Shown: piece by piece, positions 1 to 7,331 of the stretch
How the letters are laid out: each line of letters begins with the position of its first letter
Numbering within the stretch: the first letter of the stretch is position 1
DNA from: an uncultured Verrucomicrobiae bacterium
GTDB lineage: Bacteria; Verrucomicrobiota; Verrucomicrobiia; Palsa-1439
DNA length: 7,489 bases
Direction of reading: 5' to 3'
Assembly (NCBI GenBank): GCA_937927265.1
Contig: CALBCO010000147.1
Coordinates: 1-7,489 of the forward strand
Program-made: the position numbers and the translations under genes
Notes under the pieces: model-generated
Told to the model about the DNA's origin: nothing
What the model saw: only the letters and a program-made list of their open reading frames with translations
The model's database searches: none

Positions 1-106
1 TGCCGGTGGGAGTTGTTTGTGGCGGTCTGGAACCCTGAGTCGCCAGCGGCTGACTGTCCCCACAGCCAGCCCCGCCCTTGTTCCATCGGTTACCCGTCGC
101 CACATT
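1..106. other. Non-coding end of window, downstream of the leftward sulfatase operon
   Basis: I see no credible gene here. Short open frames run into this stretch but are biased-composition readings antisense to the sulfatase gene and show no protein-like pattern. The stretch lies 3' of the minus-strand sulfatase stop codon (TAG on the minus strand, plus-strand 107-109). It contains only small GC-rich dyads around 38-67 and a C-rich run near 111-118. Whatever gene lies further left is outside the window. Confidence 0.5.
38..67 (-). terminator. Weak dyads, possible terminator of the sulfatase operon
   Basis: Two mutually exclusive small stems can be drawn. One pairs AGTC-GCC (38-44) with GGC-T-GACT (48-55), with a 3-nt loop and one bulged T. 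The other pairs GGCTG (48-52) with CAGCC (63-67). They lie about 40-70 nt beyond the sulfatase stop codon on the minus strand. No T-run follows on the minus strand (it continues CAGGGTTCC), so this is not a classical intrinsic terminator. It could be a Rho-dependent 3' end or chance pairing in GC-rich DNA. Confidence 0.2.
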
Positions 107-1685
107 CTACCACCCCCCTACAAAACTTGCAGTGCGCCCCCGCAAAGCCTTCGCTTGGCAAGTGGCGCGTGTCTCAACCAACTGCACCGACACCATATCT
201 GAAAACACTCCCCTTCGTCTCGGCCAGGGGTCAGCGGTCCAAGCCATGCGCGCAGCAAGACGCAGCAGGAGTTCAATCTGCAAATCTTTGGCGGCCGGAT
301 CGGACCAGAGGTTGTGGCATTCACCGGGGTCGGCGGTGAGATCATACAATTCGCCTTCGCCCGTGCCGTGAATGGCAATCAACTTATGCCGAGCCGTGCG
401 CACCATCGTCAGCCATAACTTCTGCCGGTCAGGATTGGCGTTGTAATACTCGCAATAGACATCCTCGCGGATCGGCTCCCCTGGCGCCGCGCCGGTCAAC
501 ACCGGCCAGAGCGACCGGGCCTGCATAACGGGATCGCGGGGCAGGCCGGCGGCGTCCAGGATGGTCGGCGCGAGGTCGCCCAATTCCACCAGGCCGGTTG
601 CCCGCGTGTTGGCCGGGACGTGACCCGGCCACGAGATCACCAGCGGGACGCGAATCGAGCTGTCGTAGAGGTAGCCGCCCTTCCAGGTGCGCCCGTGGTC
701 GCCGAGCAGTTCGCCGTGGTCGCTGTGGAAAATGACCAGCGTGTTGTCGCGTTGGCCGGTGCGCTCCAACGCGGCGAGCAACCGGCCCACACAGACATCC
801 ACCAGGTCGCACATGGCCCTGTACGCCACCTTGATGAGGCACAGGTCGCGGGCGGTGTAGCCTTTGGTTGAGGGTTTCTTGCCCGTCGCGTAGGAGGTTT
901 GTTGGTGCGACGGTTGGTTGGCGAGTTCGGATTCGTCAAACTCGGACAGCGGAATTTCGTCGAGCCGGTCAAGGTACGGTTGCAGCAGTTCCGCGGGCGG
1001 ATCAAAGTCCGGGTGCGGCTCGACCATGTTCACCGAAAACAGCCACGGACCACGGTGGGATGCGATGAACTCAATCGCTTTCTCGGTGCAGAACGCGACG
1101 TGGGTCTGGTCAGTCGGTCGGCCAATGCTGACTTGAGGGCCGAGTGGCGTACCAACCGCCGGTAGGGACGGACCGCCGGGCCGTCCGTCGGCAGAACGGC
1201 GCGCCCGGCGGTCGCGCCCGACCAGCCATTGGTTGTAGGCATTGTACGGATTTTGGTCGGCGCCGTGGGACCAGTGGGCGACCGTGTAGCCGTCGGCAAT
1301 GCGCGGCTCGACGGGCACGATCCATTTTTCCGCCGGCACCTTCCACCATTCAGGACCGAACGTGAGTCGTTGATCGCACGCGCTGAGATGGAGTTTGCCG
1401 GCAAAACCGCAGACGTAACCGGCGTCGGCAGGAATCTTCGTGACCGGCCGCAAATCGGCGGGCGCGTTCTGGCCATTTTGCCGGAGCCGGTTGGTGACGG
1501 GGTACCGTCCGGTGAGGAAACAACCACGGCTGGGCGTGCAGAGCGGACTTTGGGCGAAGGCGTTCTCGAACAACATCCCCTCCGCAGCCAACCGGCCAAG
1601 GTGGGGCGAGTGAACGAACCGGTTGCCGTAGCGGCCCCAGTGTGTCCCAACGCTGCGAATCAGAGCAAATCCAGGGGATATTCAT
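107..1685 (-). CDS. Type I sulfatase, arylsulfatase/choline-sulfatase-like, with a +1 frameshift near its 5' end
   Basis: Predicted formylglycine-dependent sulfatase (alkaline-phosphatase fold) hydrolysing a sulfate ester; substrate unknown. The conserved N-terminus (MNIPWICSDSQRWDTLG) starts at ATG 1685-1683, but the rest (RYGNRFVHSPHLGRLAAEG onward) is in another frame. Removing one G from the GGGG run (plus-strand C1635-1638) joins them into 525 aa. In that numbering D9 and D14 lie in the N-terminal metal-binding region; C49 in CTPSRG is the Cys converted to formylglycine; GKLHL gives K97 and H99; SDHGE gives D322 and H323; K335 follows in WKGGY. The C-terminal ELYDLTADPGECHNLW and MAWTADPWP segments suit the family, followed by an unusual ~31-residue tail. 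No signal peptide is visible. The start overlaps the upstream sulfatase stop as ATGA, with no clear Shine-Dalgarno, suggesting translational coupling. Without the correction, the main frame opens only at TTG 1591 or ATG 1576, losing the N-terminal strand and metal ligand. Pseudogene versus sequencing indel cannot be settled here; sulfatase identity is secure. Confidence 0.9.
1635..1638 (-). other. Frameshift site: surplus G in a GGGG run of the sulfatase gene
   Basis: Plus-strand CCCC (GGGG on the coding strand). The coding strand reads ACA CTG GGG CCG CTA CGG in the ATG frame. Deleting one G gives ACA CTG GGC CGC TAC GGC, i.e. T-L-G-R-Y-G, which is what the sulfatase family shows after the 'DxQRWD' strand (typically TLGxYGN). 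Sulfatase similarity is continuous on both sides of this run in the two frames, placing the indel at or very near this homopolymer. Confidence 0.8.
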
Positions 1686-3322
1686 GACACGATAAAGGTG
1701 GCGACGCGTTCGGCGCTCTCTTTGTAGCCGTAGCGGATGGCTTTGGCGCGGAGCGTGGTCGTCCCCGGTGGCAGGCGGAACGGGCCGGCGTACAACTCCC
1801 ATCGGACGTCCTTGCCGGTCTGCAACGTGTAGCCGATGGACGCGCCTTGCGTGGCGCAGGTCAGTTGCATCAACACCGGGCCGCGCAACCGTCCGCCTTC
1901 GTTCATCAATTCCGTGCCCGGCTGGCCGGGACCTAGCGGGACGAAGCACGGCATGTCGGTCAGGGGTTGTTTGCGGCCCGGCCACATTCGCTCCAGCATT
2001 TCGGTTTCGGGGATGTCGCGCCACGGATCGTATTTCGCCTGCCACGCGTCGAGCACGGCGCGCAACCGGTCGAGAGTCGCCCGCTGCGCGGGATCGGCGG
2101 CCAGGTTGCGCAACTCCCACGGATCCGTCGCGGTGTCGTACAGTTCTTCCGGTGGACGGTGGGTTTGCATGAGGAACTGCTGCGGCTCGGTCAACTTCCC
2201 TTCGGCGTACAACCGCCAGAGTTCCTGCATCGCGGGATGCCGGTTGCGGTACGGCACCCACATCGAGTATTCCAACTGCGGGTAGTAATGCCGGATGTAT
2301 TTGTACCGCCGGTCGCGGACAGCGCGGACCAGGTCGTAGGATTCGTCGTACCGGTCGCGCGTGGCAAAAACGTACTCGCGCGGTTGCGCTTCGGGGCCGA
2401 GGAACGGTTGGCCCTGCAAATGATACGGACGGGGCACGCCGCACAACGAGAGCACGGTCGGGCCGAGGTCAATTAAGCTGACCAATCGCTCGTCCACGCT
2501 GCCGGGTTGCAGTTGGCCCGGCCAGCGGACGATCAGCGGGATGCGGATGCCGGTGTCGTAGGGCCAGCGTTTTGACCGGGGCAACCCTTCGCCGTGATCG
2601 CTCCAAAGAAACACGATGGTGTCGGCAGCCAGCCCGTCTTCTTCGAGTTGCTGGAGCAGCGTGCCGACCTGCGTGTCGTTGAACGCGATGTTGTCGTATT
2701 GCCGGGCAATGGTTTTGCGGACTTCGAGCGTGTCCGGCAGGTACGGCGGCACCGTCACGGCGGCCGGATCGGTTTGCAGGGTTTCGCCGGGTTTCGGCCA
2801 TTGCTGGCTTTCGTGGGTGCGCATCAGATTGAACACGGCGAAGAACGGCTGGTCAGGCCGCGGCCGGTTGCGCCAGTGGATCGCGAGCAGGTCGGGCTGG
2901 TCGAGCGGTAGTTCGCGTTGCACGTCCCACGCCGTGAACGGCGCGCGCATCCAGCCGCTGTCGAACTGGTAATCGGTTTTGCCGTTGTTGGTGCAGTAGT
3001 AGCCGGCGGCGCGGAGGTATTCGGTGAAACATTTCACATACGGCGGCGGCACGGTCGCGTAGGAAGTGACCGGGTTCGGCGTGTGCGGCATCGTGTGCTG
3101 GGTGCGCATGTGCTGCGCGCCGATGAACGTCTGGTACATCCCGGTGATGATGGCCGCCCGGCTCGGTGCGCAGACACCCGCCGTGCAAAACGCGTTCGGG
3201 AACCGGCAGCCCTCGGCGGCGAGCCGGTCCACGTTCGGGGTGCGGGCAATCTTGTCGCCGTAACAACCAAAGCGCGGCGTGCTATCTTCAAACGAGATCC
3301 AAAGAATGTTGGGACGGTTCAT
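1682..3322 (-). CDS. Type I sulfatase, heparan N-sulfatase (SGSH)-like, with C-terminal chitobiase-type beta domain
   Basis: 546-aa predicted formylglycine-dependent sulfatase. MNRPNILWISFEDS begins at the ATG, with E12/D13 in the metal-binding position. C51 in VCAPSRAAIITG is the Cys converted to formylglycine. In place of the usual GKWH, NNGKTDYQF gives K115 and D117. SDHGEGLPR at 241-249 gives the D242/H243 metal and catalytic pair. WELYAG and FxxPxGTTTLRAKAIRYGYKxS in residues ~481-546 look like the chitobiase/hexosaminidase C-terminal (Fn3-like) domain often appended to sulfatases of this phylum. The NGKTD and SDHGEGLPR forms, and ELYDTATDPWELRNLAADP before that domain, resemble bacterial proteins annotated as N-sulfoglucosamine sulfohydrolase or heparan N-sulfatase; true substrate specificity is not shown. 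No signal peptide or transmembrane segment is visible, and upstream in-frame codons add none. No strong ribosome-binding site precedes the ATG. It is the first gene of a two-sulfatase operon, its TGA overlapping the next ATG. Confidence 0.95.
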   Translation of the reverse strand: MNRPNILWISFEDSTPRFGCYGDKIARTPNVDRLAAEGCRFPNAFCTAGVCAPSRAAIITGMYQTFIGAQHMRTQHTMPHTPNPVTSYATVPPPYVKCFTEYLRAAGYYCTNNGKTDYQFDSGWMRAPFTAWDVQRELPLDQPDLLAIHWRNRPRPDQPFFAVFNLMRTHESQQWPKPGETLQTDPAAVTVPPYLPDTLEVRKTIARQYDNIAFNDTQVGTLLQQLEEDGLAADTIVFLWSDHGEGLPRSKRWPYDTGIRIPLIVRWPGQLQPGSVDERLVSLIDLGPTVLSLCGVPRPYHLQGQPFLGPEAQPREYVFATRDRYDESYDLVRAVRDRRYKYIRHYYPQLEYSMWVPYRNRHPAMQELWRLYAEGKLTEPQQFLMQTHRPPEELYDTATDPWELRNLAADPAQRATLDRLRAVLDAWQAKYDPWRDIPETEMLERMWPGRKQPLTDMPCFVPLGPGQPGTELMNEGGRLRGPVLMQLTCATQGASIGYTLQTGKDVRWELYAGPFRLPPGTTTLRAKAIRYGYKESAERVATFIVS

Positions 3323-3424
3323 GGCGCGCCAACGTACTGACTCGATCAGAGCGGGGCAACTACTTTGTGTTTGTCTTTCCCGCGGCCCGCAGCTACACTG
3401 TGCCCGACAAATCGGTGATCATTC
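3323..3424. promoter_or_regulatory. Divergent intergenic promoter region
   Basis: This 102-bp gap separates the leftward sulfatase operon from the rightward propeller gene, so it must hold the promoters of both unless the sulfatases are read from elsewhere. The rightward candidate is listed separately. For the leftward direction the best pair I can draw is TTGCCC (3359 to 3354) and TACGTT (3336 to 3331) with a 17-bp spacer. It matches consensus at only 4/6 and 3/6 positions and would start transcription within a few bases of the ATG. No clear operator palindrome is visible. Confidence 0.5.
3371..3399 (+). promoter_or_regulatory. Candidate sigma70-type promoter for the propeller gene
   Basis: TTGTCT (3371-3376) and TACACT (3394-3399) are separated by exactly 17 bp, each matching the -35/-10 consensus at 4 of 6 positions. 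Transcription would begin near 3406, giving a leader of about 20 nt before ATG 3425. A weak Shine-Dalgarno-like GGTGA lies at 3414-3418, six bases before the start. Spacing and location are right, but the match is modest and sigma factor preference in this phylum is uncertain. Confidence 0.35.
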
Positions 3425-6400
3425 ATGAAGATGACATCACGTCTCGGACTTTTTGGCCTGCTGCTCGTTATCGTCCCCGTGTCAGTGACCTCGGCGGATT
3501 TAGCACAGACGTTGATCGCGCTGGCCGGTGGCAGCACCAACGGGTTGTGCGCGCTCCCGCGTTGTGGCGATGGCCAGCTCGCCGTCGCCCTCGCCACCAA
3601 CTCTGGTTTCATCGTCCACGCAATGGACAGCGATCCTGCCCGCGTCGCCGCCGCGCGCGCCGCGGCGGGCAGTTTGTTGGGCCAACGTCTCTATGTCGAA
3701 ACCGGCAGCCCCACGGCCATTCCCCTCGCCTCCGAATCGGTGGACTTGCTGGTGCTCGCGGATTTGACGGACGCTGATTTGACGGGGGCGCTGACGACAG
3801 AAGTGCTGCGCGTGATTTCCCCGGTTGTGGGCCGGGCCATTCTCGGCGGCCCCGTCGCAACCAATCTCGCCGCTTGGGTGCCGAACGTGCAGACCAATGC
3901 GGACGGCATCTGGGGAATCCTGCGGCGCGGTCCCTTGCCGGGAGCGGAGGATTGGACGCACGTGTTGCATGGACCAGATCAAAATCCTGTCACGAAAGAC
4001 ACAGCCTTCCAATTGCCCTCGGCGGTCGCGTGGCTGGCGCGGCCTTATCAGGCTGATTGGCGCAACGTCGGCGGTCGGCTGATTGCGGATGGACGATTGT
4101 ATTACGCCCAAGGCGCAAACGATCCGTTCCTCTTGCAAGCGTTCAATCTCTACAACGGCACACTGCTCTGGAGCCGCTCGCTATCCACCAACACCTGGGC
4201 GCAACGTCAAATCACGGCTGTCGCCACGAACCAACAGGTTTTCTTGCTTCAGGACGACCGCGTGGAAGTTCTCGACGGCGCCACGGGTACAAACCTCACC
4301 AGCATCACCTTCACCAACACGACCGGCCAGCATGGCAAATGGATGGGGATCAGCGACGGGCTGCTCGTGGTGCTGTACGGGCCGCAGGACTCGCGGGATC
4401 AAGGCTACCGGCCCTCCAGCTTTCTGACCTTGCGCGACAACAAGCAACTCGGCTACGGCCAACTGCTCATTGCCTACAACCTCGCCGACGCGCGGGAACA
4501 ATGGCGGCAGGACGAAGGCGCGCCCATTGATCACCGCACGATGGCCATCGCCCACGGACGGGTTTTCTATCACGTGTCCGATGCTCGCGCGGTGTGCCGT
4601 GATTTGCCCACGGGCACAGTGGTGTGGACCAATGCCGAACCAACAGTCGAGGCATTGATTGATTCGAAACGCGCCCCGACCAACTGGTGGGGAATCGTGC
4701 CCGGACCGCTGGGCAATGGGCCAACAGCCGCGATGCTTGAAGACCGCGCGGCGGTCTTAGCCACCTCAAACGCCGTTTATTTTGGCAAACCCGAAGGCAG
4801 CAATTTCGTGGCGCTGGCGGCCGCAACCGGTGATTTCCTTTGGGCCAAACCGCGCACCGGCGGGCGTGTCTTCAACTTCTTGCAGGTCAACACAAATCTC
4901 TATCTCGATGGCGTCAGCGGCGGGAACCTCTTCGATCCACTCACCGGCCGAACCAATCTCACCGCCGGTGCCGCCACTGGCGGATGTGGCGTCCCGCTGG
5001 CCAACCACCGTTACCTCTTCGGCCAGGCCGGCGGGCCTTCCTTCGACTTGACGCGCATGGCGAGCTTCTCCGGCGCCTACTTGGTCAAAGCAGAATGTTC
5101 CATCGGTAACGCCATCGGCGGCGGACGGTTTGTGAGCTTCACGAAACAATGCGCCTGCCGGTTTGTCCGCGGTTCGATTGGACTGTCCCCCGGCACCCTT
5201 TACGGCAGCAACACCGGCCAACTTGAAATCGCCACACCCGATTATACCAACGTCGCCCTTCTGCCGGCTGATCCCCGCGATTGGCCGACGCATCGCGGTA
5301 GCAACCACCGCACCGGCGCGAGCGTGGTGAACGTCTCGACAACGATCACCCAACGGTGGATAACCCCCGCCCGTTACCCCAGCCAAATATGGGGCAGTGT
5401 CCAAAACATTCGCACCGTCCAACACTATCTGACTGAACCGATCACCGTGGGCGGCCGCGTGTTCTTCGGACAATCCGATGGCTGGGTCCAATGTTTGGAC
5501 GCCGCCACGGGCGCTTTGCGTTGGCAATACTGGTGCGAAGGCCCGGTGCTGGCTGCGCCAACCGTGGCCGACAACCGGGTGTTTGTCACCAGCAGTGACG
5601 GATGGTTGTATGTGCTGGAGGCGGTATCGGGCCGGTTGCTTTGGCGTTATCGGATTGGCCCGGCTGCTGAAAAGATTCACGTGTACGGCACGCTCCAAAG
5701 CCGCTGGCCCGCCAATACCGGCGCGCTCGTGGAGGACAACACTGTCTTCGTCGGTGCCGGTCTGCCTTTGCAACCTGGGCCTGCCGTTGTGGGCCTGCAC
5801 GCTGTTACCGGCCAGGAATTGTGGCGCAATACAACCCTCGGCCCTCAATACAATCCAACCACCGGCGTGTACTCCAACGCCACGCTCGTGCCTGCCGGCT
5901 ACTTGACCACTCACGGCACACAACTCTGGGCGCGCACGTATTCCAAGGGGCTGGGCGGCCTTTCTTTCGACTGCCTCACTGGTGCCAGAGGCTCTCCGGC
6001 TGTCTTGAATTCCACCCAAAACAGTTTGGATGACTTACGGGGCCGGGAAATCGGCGTCTTCGCCAACGAATTTCTCCTCTGGGGCGGCCAAGACGTGTAC
6101 TGGGATAACGTCGAACGCGGTGGCAGCTGGAACTATGCCCTCACCCAACTCACCAACGGCGTCCCGCGCCGTGCCGCGGTCACGCTCGGCACCACGATCA
6201 ATCCCGCATGGAATGAACAATATCTGGTCGGCGCTTTTGCTCCCTCGCGCCTCGAATGTTGGTCAACACCCGACGCGGTGAACTACTTCCGCAGCTTGGT
6301 CGCCAGCACGAATGTCCCGGCTCACCTCCCCTACATGACCCGTCCCACTCCCACTGATCCCAGCATTCTGCGCTGGAGCATCCCGTTGACGAACGTTCAT

Positions 6401-7318
6401 GCCGTCGCCCTCGCCAGCAACGTGGCGGTCGTTGCCATCGTCACCAACAACGCCAATTGGACCATCGTCGGCGGTCGCTTGCAGGCCTACGCGTTGAACG
6501 ATGGCAGCCGCCTCTGGGACACACCGTTGCCGGCTCCGCCCGTGCGCAACGCCTTGAGCCTTGACCGGCACGGAGGCATCCTGGTCACCCTGCACGACGG
6601 TCGCATCGCCTATTTCGCCGCTCCCGATTGGGTCATGCCCACCGTTGCTGTGGACGATGCCAGGAACATCCCCCACGACAGCGCACCCATCACTATCGAA
6701 GTCCTCGCCAATGATGTCGGCCAAAATCTGCGTATCAGCTCGGTGGGCAGTCCGCGGTACGGCAGCATCGCCAACCTCACTACTGGCCTCCGATACACAC
6801 CGCAACCCGGCCTGTTCAACGTTACCGACACCTTCACTTACACCGTCCAAGGCGACAACGGAGTTAGCAATGCCACTGTGAGCGTCACGATTTCAGCGAC
6901 CGACTCGGACAACGACGGCCTCCCTGATGCTTGGGAAACGGACCACGAGTTGAACGCGCATGACGCCACCGACGCAATGCGCGACGAGGATGGGGATGGT
7001 CTGACCAACCAGCAGGAATACCGGGCTGGCACCGATCCGCACGATGCTCGTTCCACTTTGGCCGTCGCCACTGCCACTCGAACCGCCGAGGGACACTTCA
7101 CGATCACCTGGTCCGCCGTGGCAGGTGTGCGTTACCGGATTCAATACTCCAACGGCACGAGCAACGGCGGATTTGATGGCATGTTTACCGATTTGCCGCG
7201 CAGCAGCGAGTTGGAAACCTGCCCCGCCACCGGCCCGATGACTTTCACCGACGACTTTACTTTGACCGGACCGCCACCGCAGGGTGTCCGGTTCTATCGC
7301 ATCCGCACCGAGCCGTGA
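3425..7318 (+). CDS. Large exported PQQ-type beta-propeller protein with methyltransferase-like, Ig-like and calcium-binding domains
   Basis: 1297 aa, exact function unknown. A signal peptide (K2, hydrophobic LGLFGLLLVIVPVSV, likely cleavage after TSA, about residue 24) sends it across the inner membrane. Residues ~30-160 look like a SAM-methyltransferase Rossmann fold (RCGDG at 46-50, AMDSD at 66-70, SVDLLVLAD at 105-113), but the first Gly of the usual GxGxG is Arg46, so it may be inactive. The linker GAEDWTHVLHGPDQN (from 173) leads to a first PQQ-type propeller (~200-590). DWPTHRG (619-625) opens a second (~619-1070) with clear blades such as GRVFFGQSDGWVQCLDAATG (from 677) and a following SSDGWLYVLEAVSGRLLW. 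Then come an Ig/cadherin-like domain (~1073-1157), two Asp-rich calcium-loop segments (DSDNDGLPD at 1160, DEDGDGLTN at 1187) and a beta module (1207-1297) ending RFYRIRTEP. I recall the methyltransferase-propeller order in planctomycete proteins. I see no dehydrogenase catalytic motif, so a scaffold or sugar-binding role is as likely as PQQ enzymology. It is divergent from the sulfatase operon. Confidence 0.93.
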   Translation: MKMTSRLGLFGLLLVIVPVSVTSADLAQTLIALAGGSTNGLCALPRCGDGQLAVALATNSGFIVHAMDSDPARVAAARAAAGSLLGQRLYVETGSPTAIPLASESVDLLVLADLTDADLTGALTTEVLRVISPVVGRAILGGPVATNLAAWVPNVQTNADGIWGILRRGPLPGAEDWTHVLHGPDQNPVTKDTAFQLPSAVAWLARPYQADWRNVGGRLIADGRLYYAQGANDPFLLQAFNLYNGTLLWSRSLSTNTWAQRQITAVATNQQVFLLQDDRVEVLDGATGTNLTSITFTNTTGQHGKWMGISDGLLVVLYGPQDSRDQGYRPSSFLTLRDNKQLGYGQLLIAYNLADAREQWRQDEGAPIDHRTMAIAHGRVFYHVSDARAVCRDLPTGTVVWTNAEPTVEALIDSKRAPTNWWGIVPGPLGNGPTAAMLEDRAAVLATSNAVYFGKPEGSNFVALAAATGDFLWAKPRTGGRVFNFLQVNTNLYLDGVSGGNLFDPLTGRTNLTAGAATGGCGVPLANHRYLFGQAGGPSFDLTRMASFSGAYLVKAECSIGNAIGGGRFVSFTKQCACRFVRGSIGLSPGTLYGSNTGQLEIATPDYTNVALLPADPRDWPTHRGSNHRTGASVVNVSTTITQRWITPARYPSQIWGSVQNIRTVQHYLTEPITVGGRVFFGQSDGWVQCLDAATGALRWQYWCEGPVLAAPTVADNRVFVTSSDGWLYVLEAVSGRLLWRYRIGPAAEKIHVYGTLQSRWPANTGALVEDNTVFVGAGLPLQPGPAVVGLHAVTGQELWRNTTLGPQYNPTTGVYSNATLVPAGYLTTHGTQLWARTYSKGLGGLSFDCLTGARGSPAVLNSTQNSLDDLRGREIGVFANEFLLWGGQDVYWDNVERGGSWNYALTQLTNGVPRRAAVTLGTTINPAWNEQYLVGAFAPSRLECWSTPDAVNYFRSLVASTNVPAHLPYMTRPTPTDPSILRWSIPLTNVHAVALASNVAVVAIVTNNANWTIVGGRLQAYALNDGSRLWDTPLPAPPVRNALSLDRHGGILVTLHDGRIAYFAAPDWVMPTVAVDDARNIPHDSAPITIEVLANDVGQNLRISSVGSPRYGSIANLTTGLRYTPQPGLFNVTDTFTYTVQGDNGVSNATVSVTISATDSDNDGLPDAWETDHELNAHDATDAMRDEDGDGLTNQQEYRAGTDPHDARSTLAVATATRTAEGHFTITWSAVAGVRYRIQYSNGTSNGGFDGMFTDLPRSSELETCPATGPMTFTDDFTLTGPPPQGVRFYRIRTEP

Positions 7319-7331
7319 TTCTCTGTGCTTA

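Noticed and set aside
1110..1250. Possible second, compensated frameshift in the basic stretch after NQWLVG of the frameshifted sulfatase (about residues 145-180)
   Set aside because: The segment looks unusually Arg/Pro/Gly-rich, but conserved sequence resumes in the same frame (DQTHVAFCTEKAIEF) and no alternative frame gives a clearly better match. Sulfatases vary in this region.
1630..1642. Programmed ribosomal frameshifting at the GGGG run
   Set aside because: The context lacks the known +1 signals (no stop codon in the A site, no rare-codon stall, no evident downstream structure). A one-base indel explains it more simply, though I cannot exclude it.
1229..1687. Plus-strand frame of 152 aa opposite the sulfatase
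   Set aside because: Antisense to conserved sulfatase sequence, with no recognisable motif or ribosome-binding site.
1350..2444. Long minus-strand frame (364 aa) crossing the junction of the two sulfatases
   Set aside because: Most of it is an Arg/Pro-rich out-of-frame reading of the upstream sulfatase. Only the stretch from ATG 1685 to the G-run is real, as the true N-terminus of the frameshifted sulfatase.
4766..6019. Minus-strand open frame of 417 aa antisense to the propeller gene
   Set aside because: It has no domain-like pattern and lies wholly inside a gene with clear propeller repeats; long antisense frames are expected in GC-rich coding DNA.
3425..7318. Annotation as a PQQ-dependent alcohol or glucose dehydrogenase
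   Set aside because: The blades are PQQ-type, but I see no catalytic Asp/Glu and adjacent-cysteine motifs of quinoprotein dehydrogenases and no heme-binding CxxCH, so an enzymatic label is not supported.
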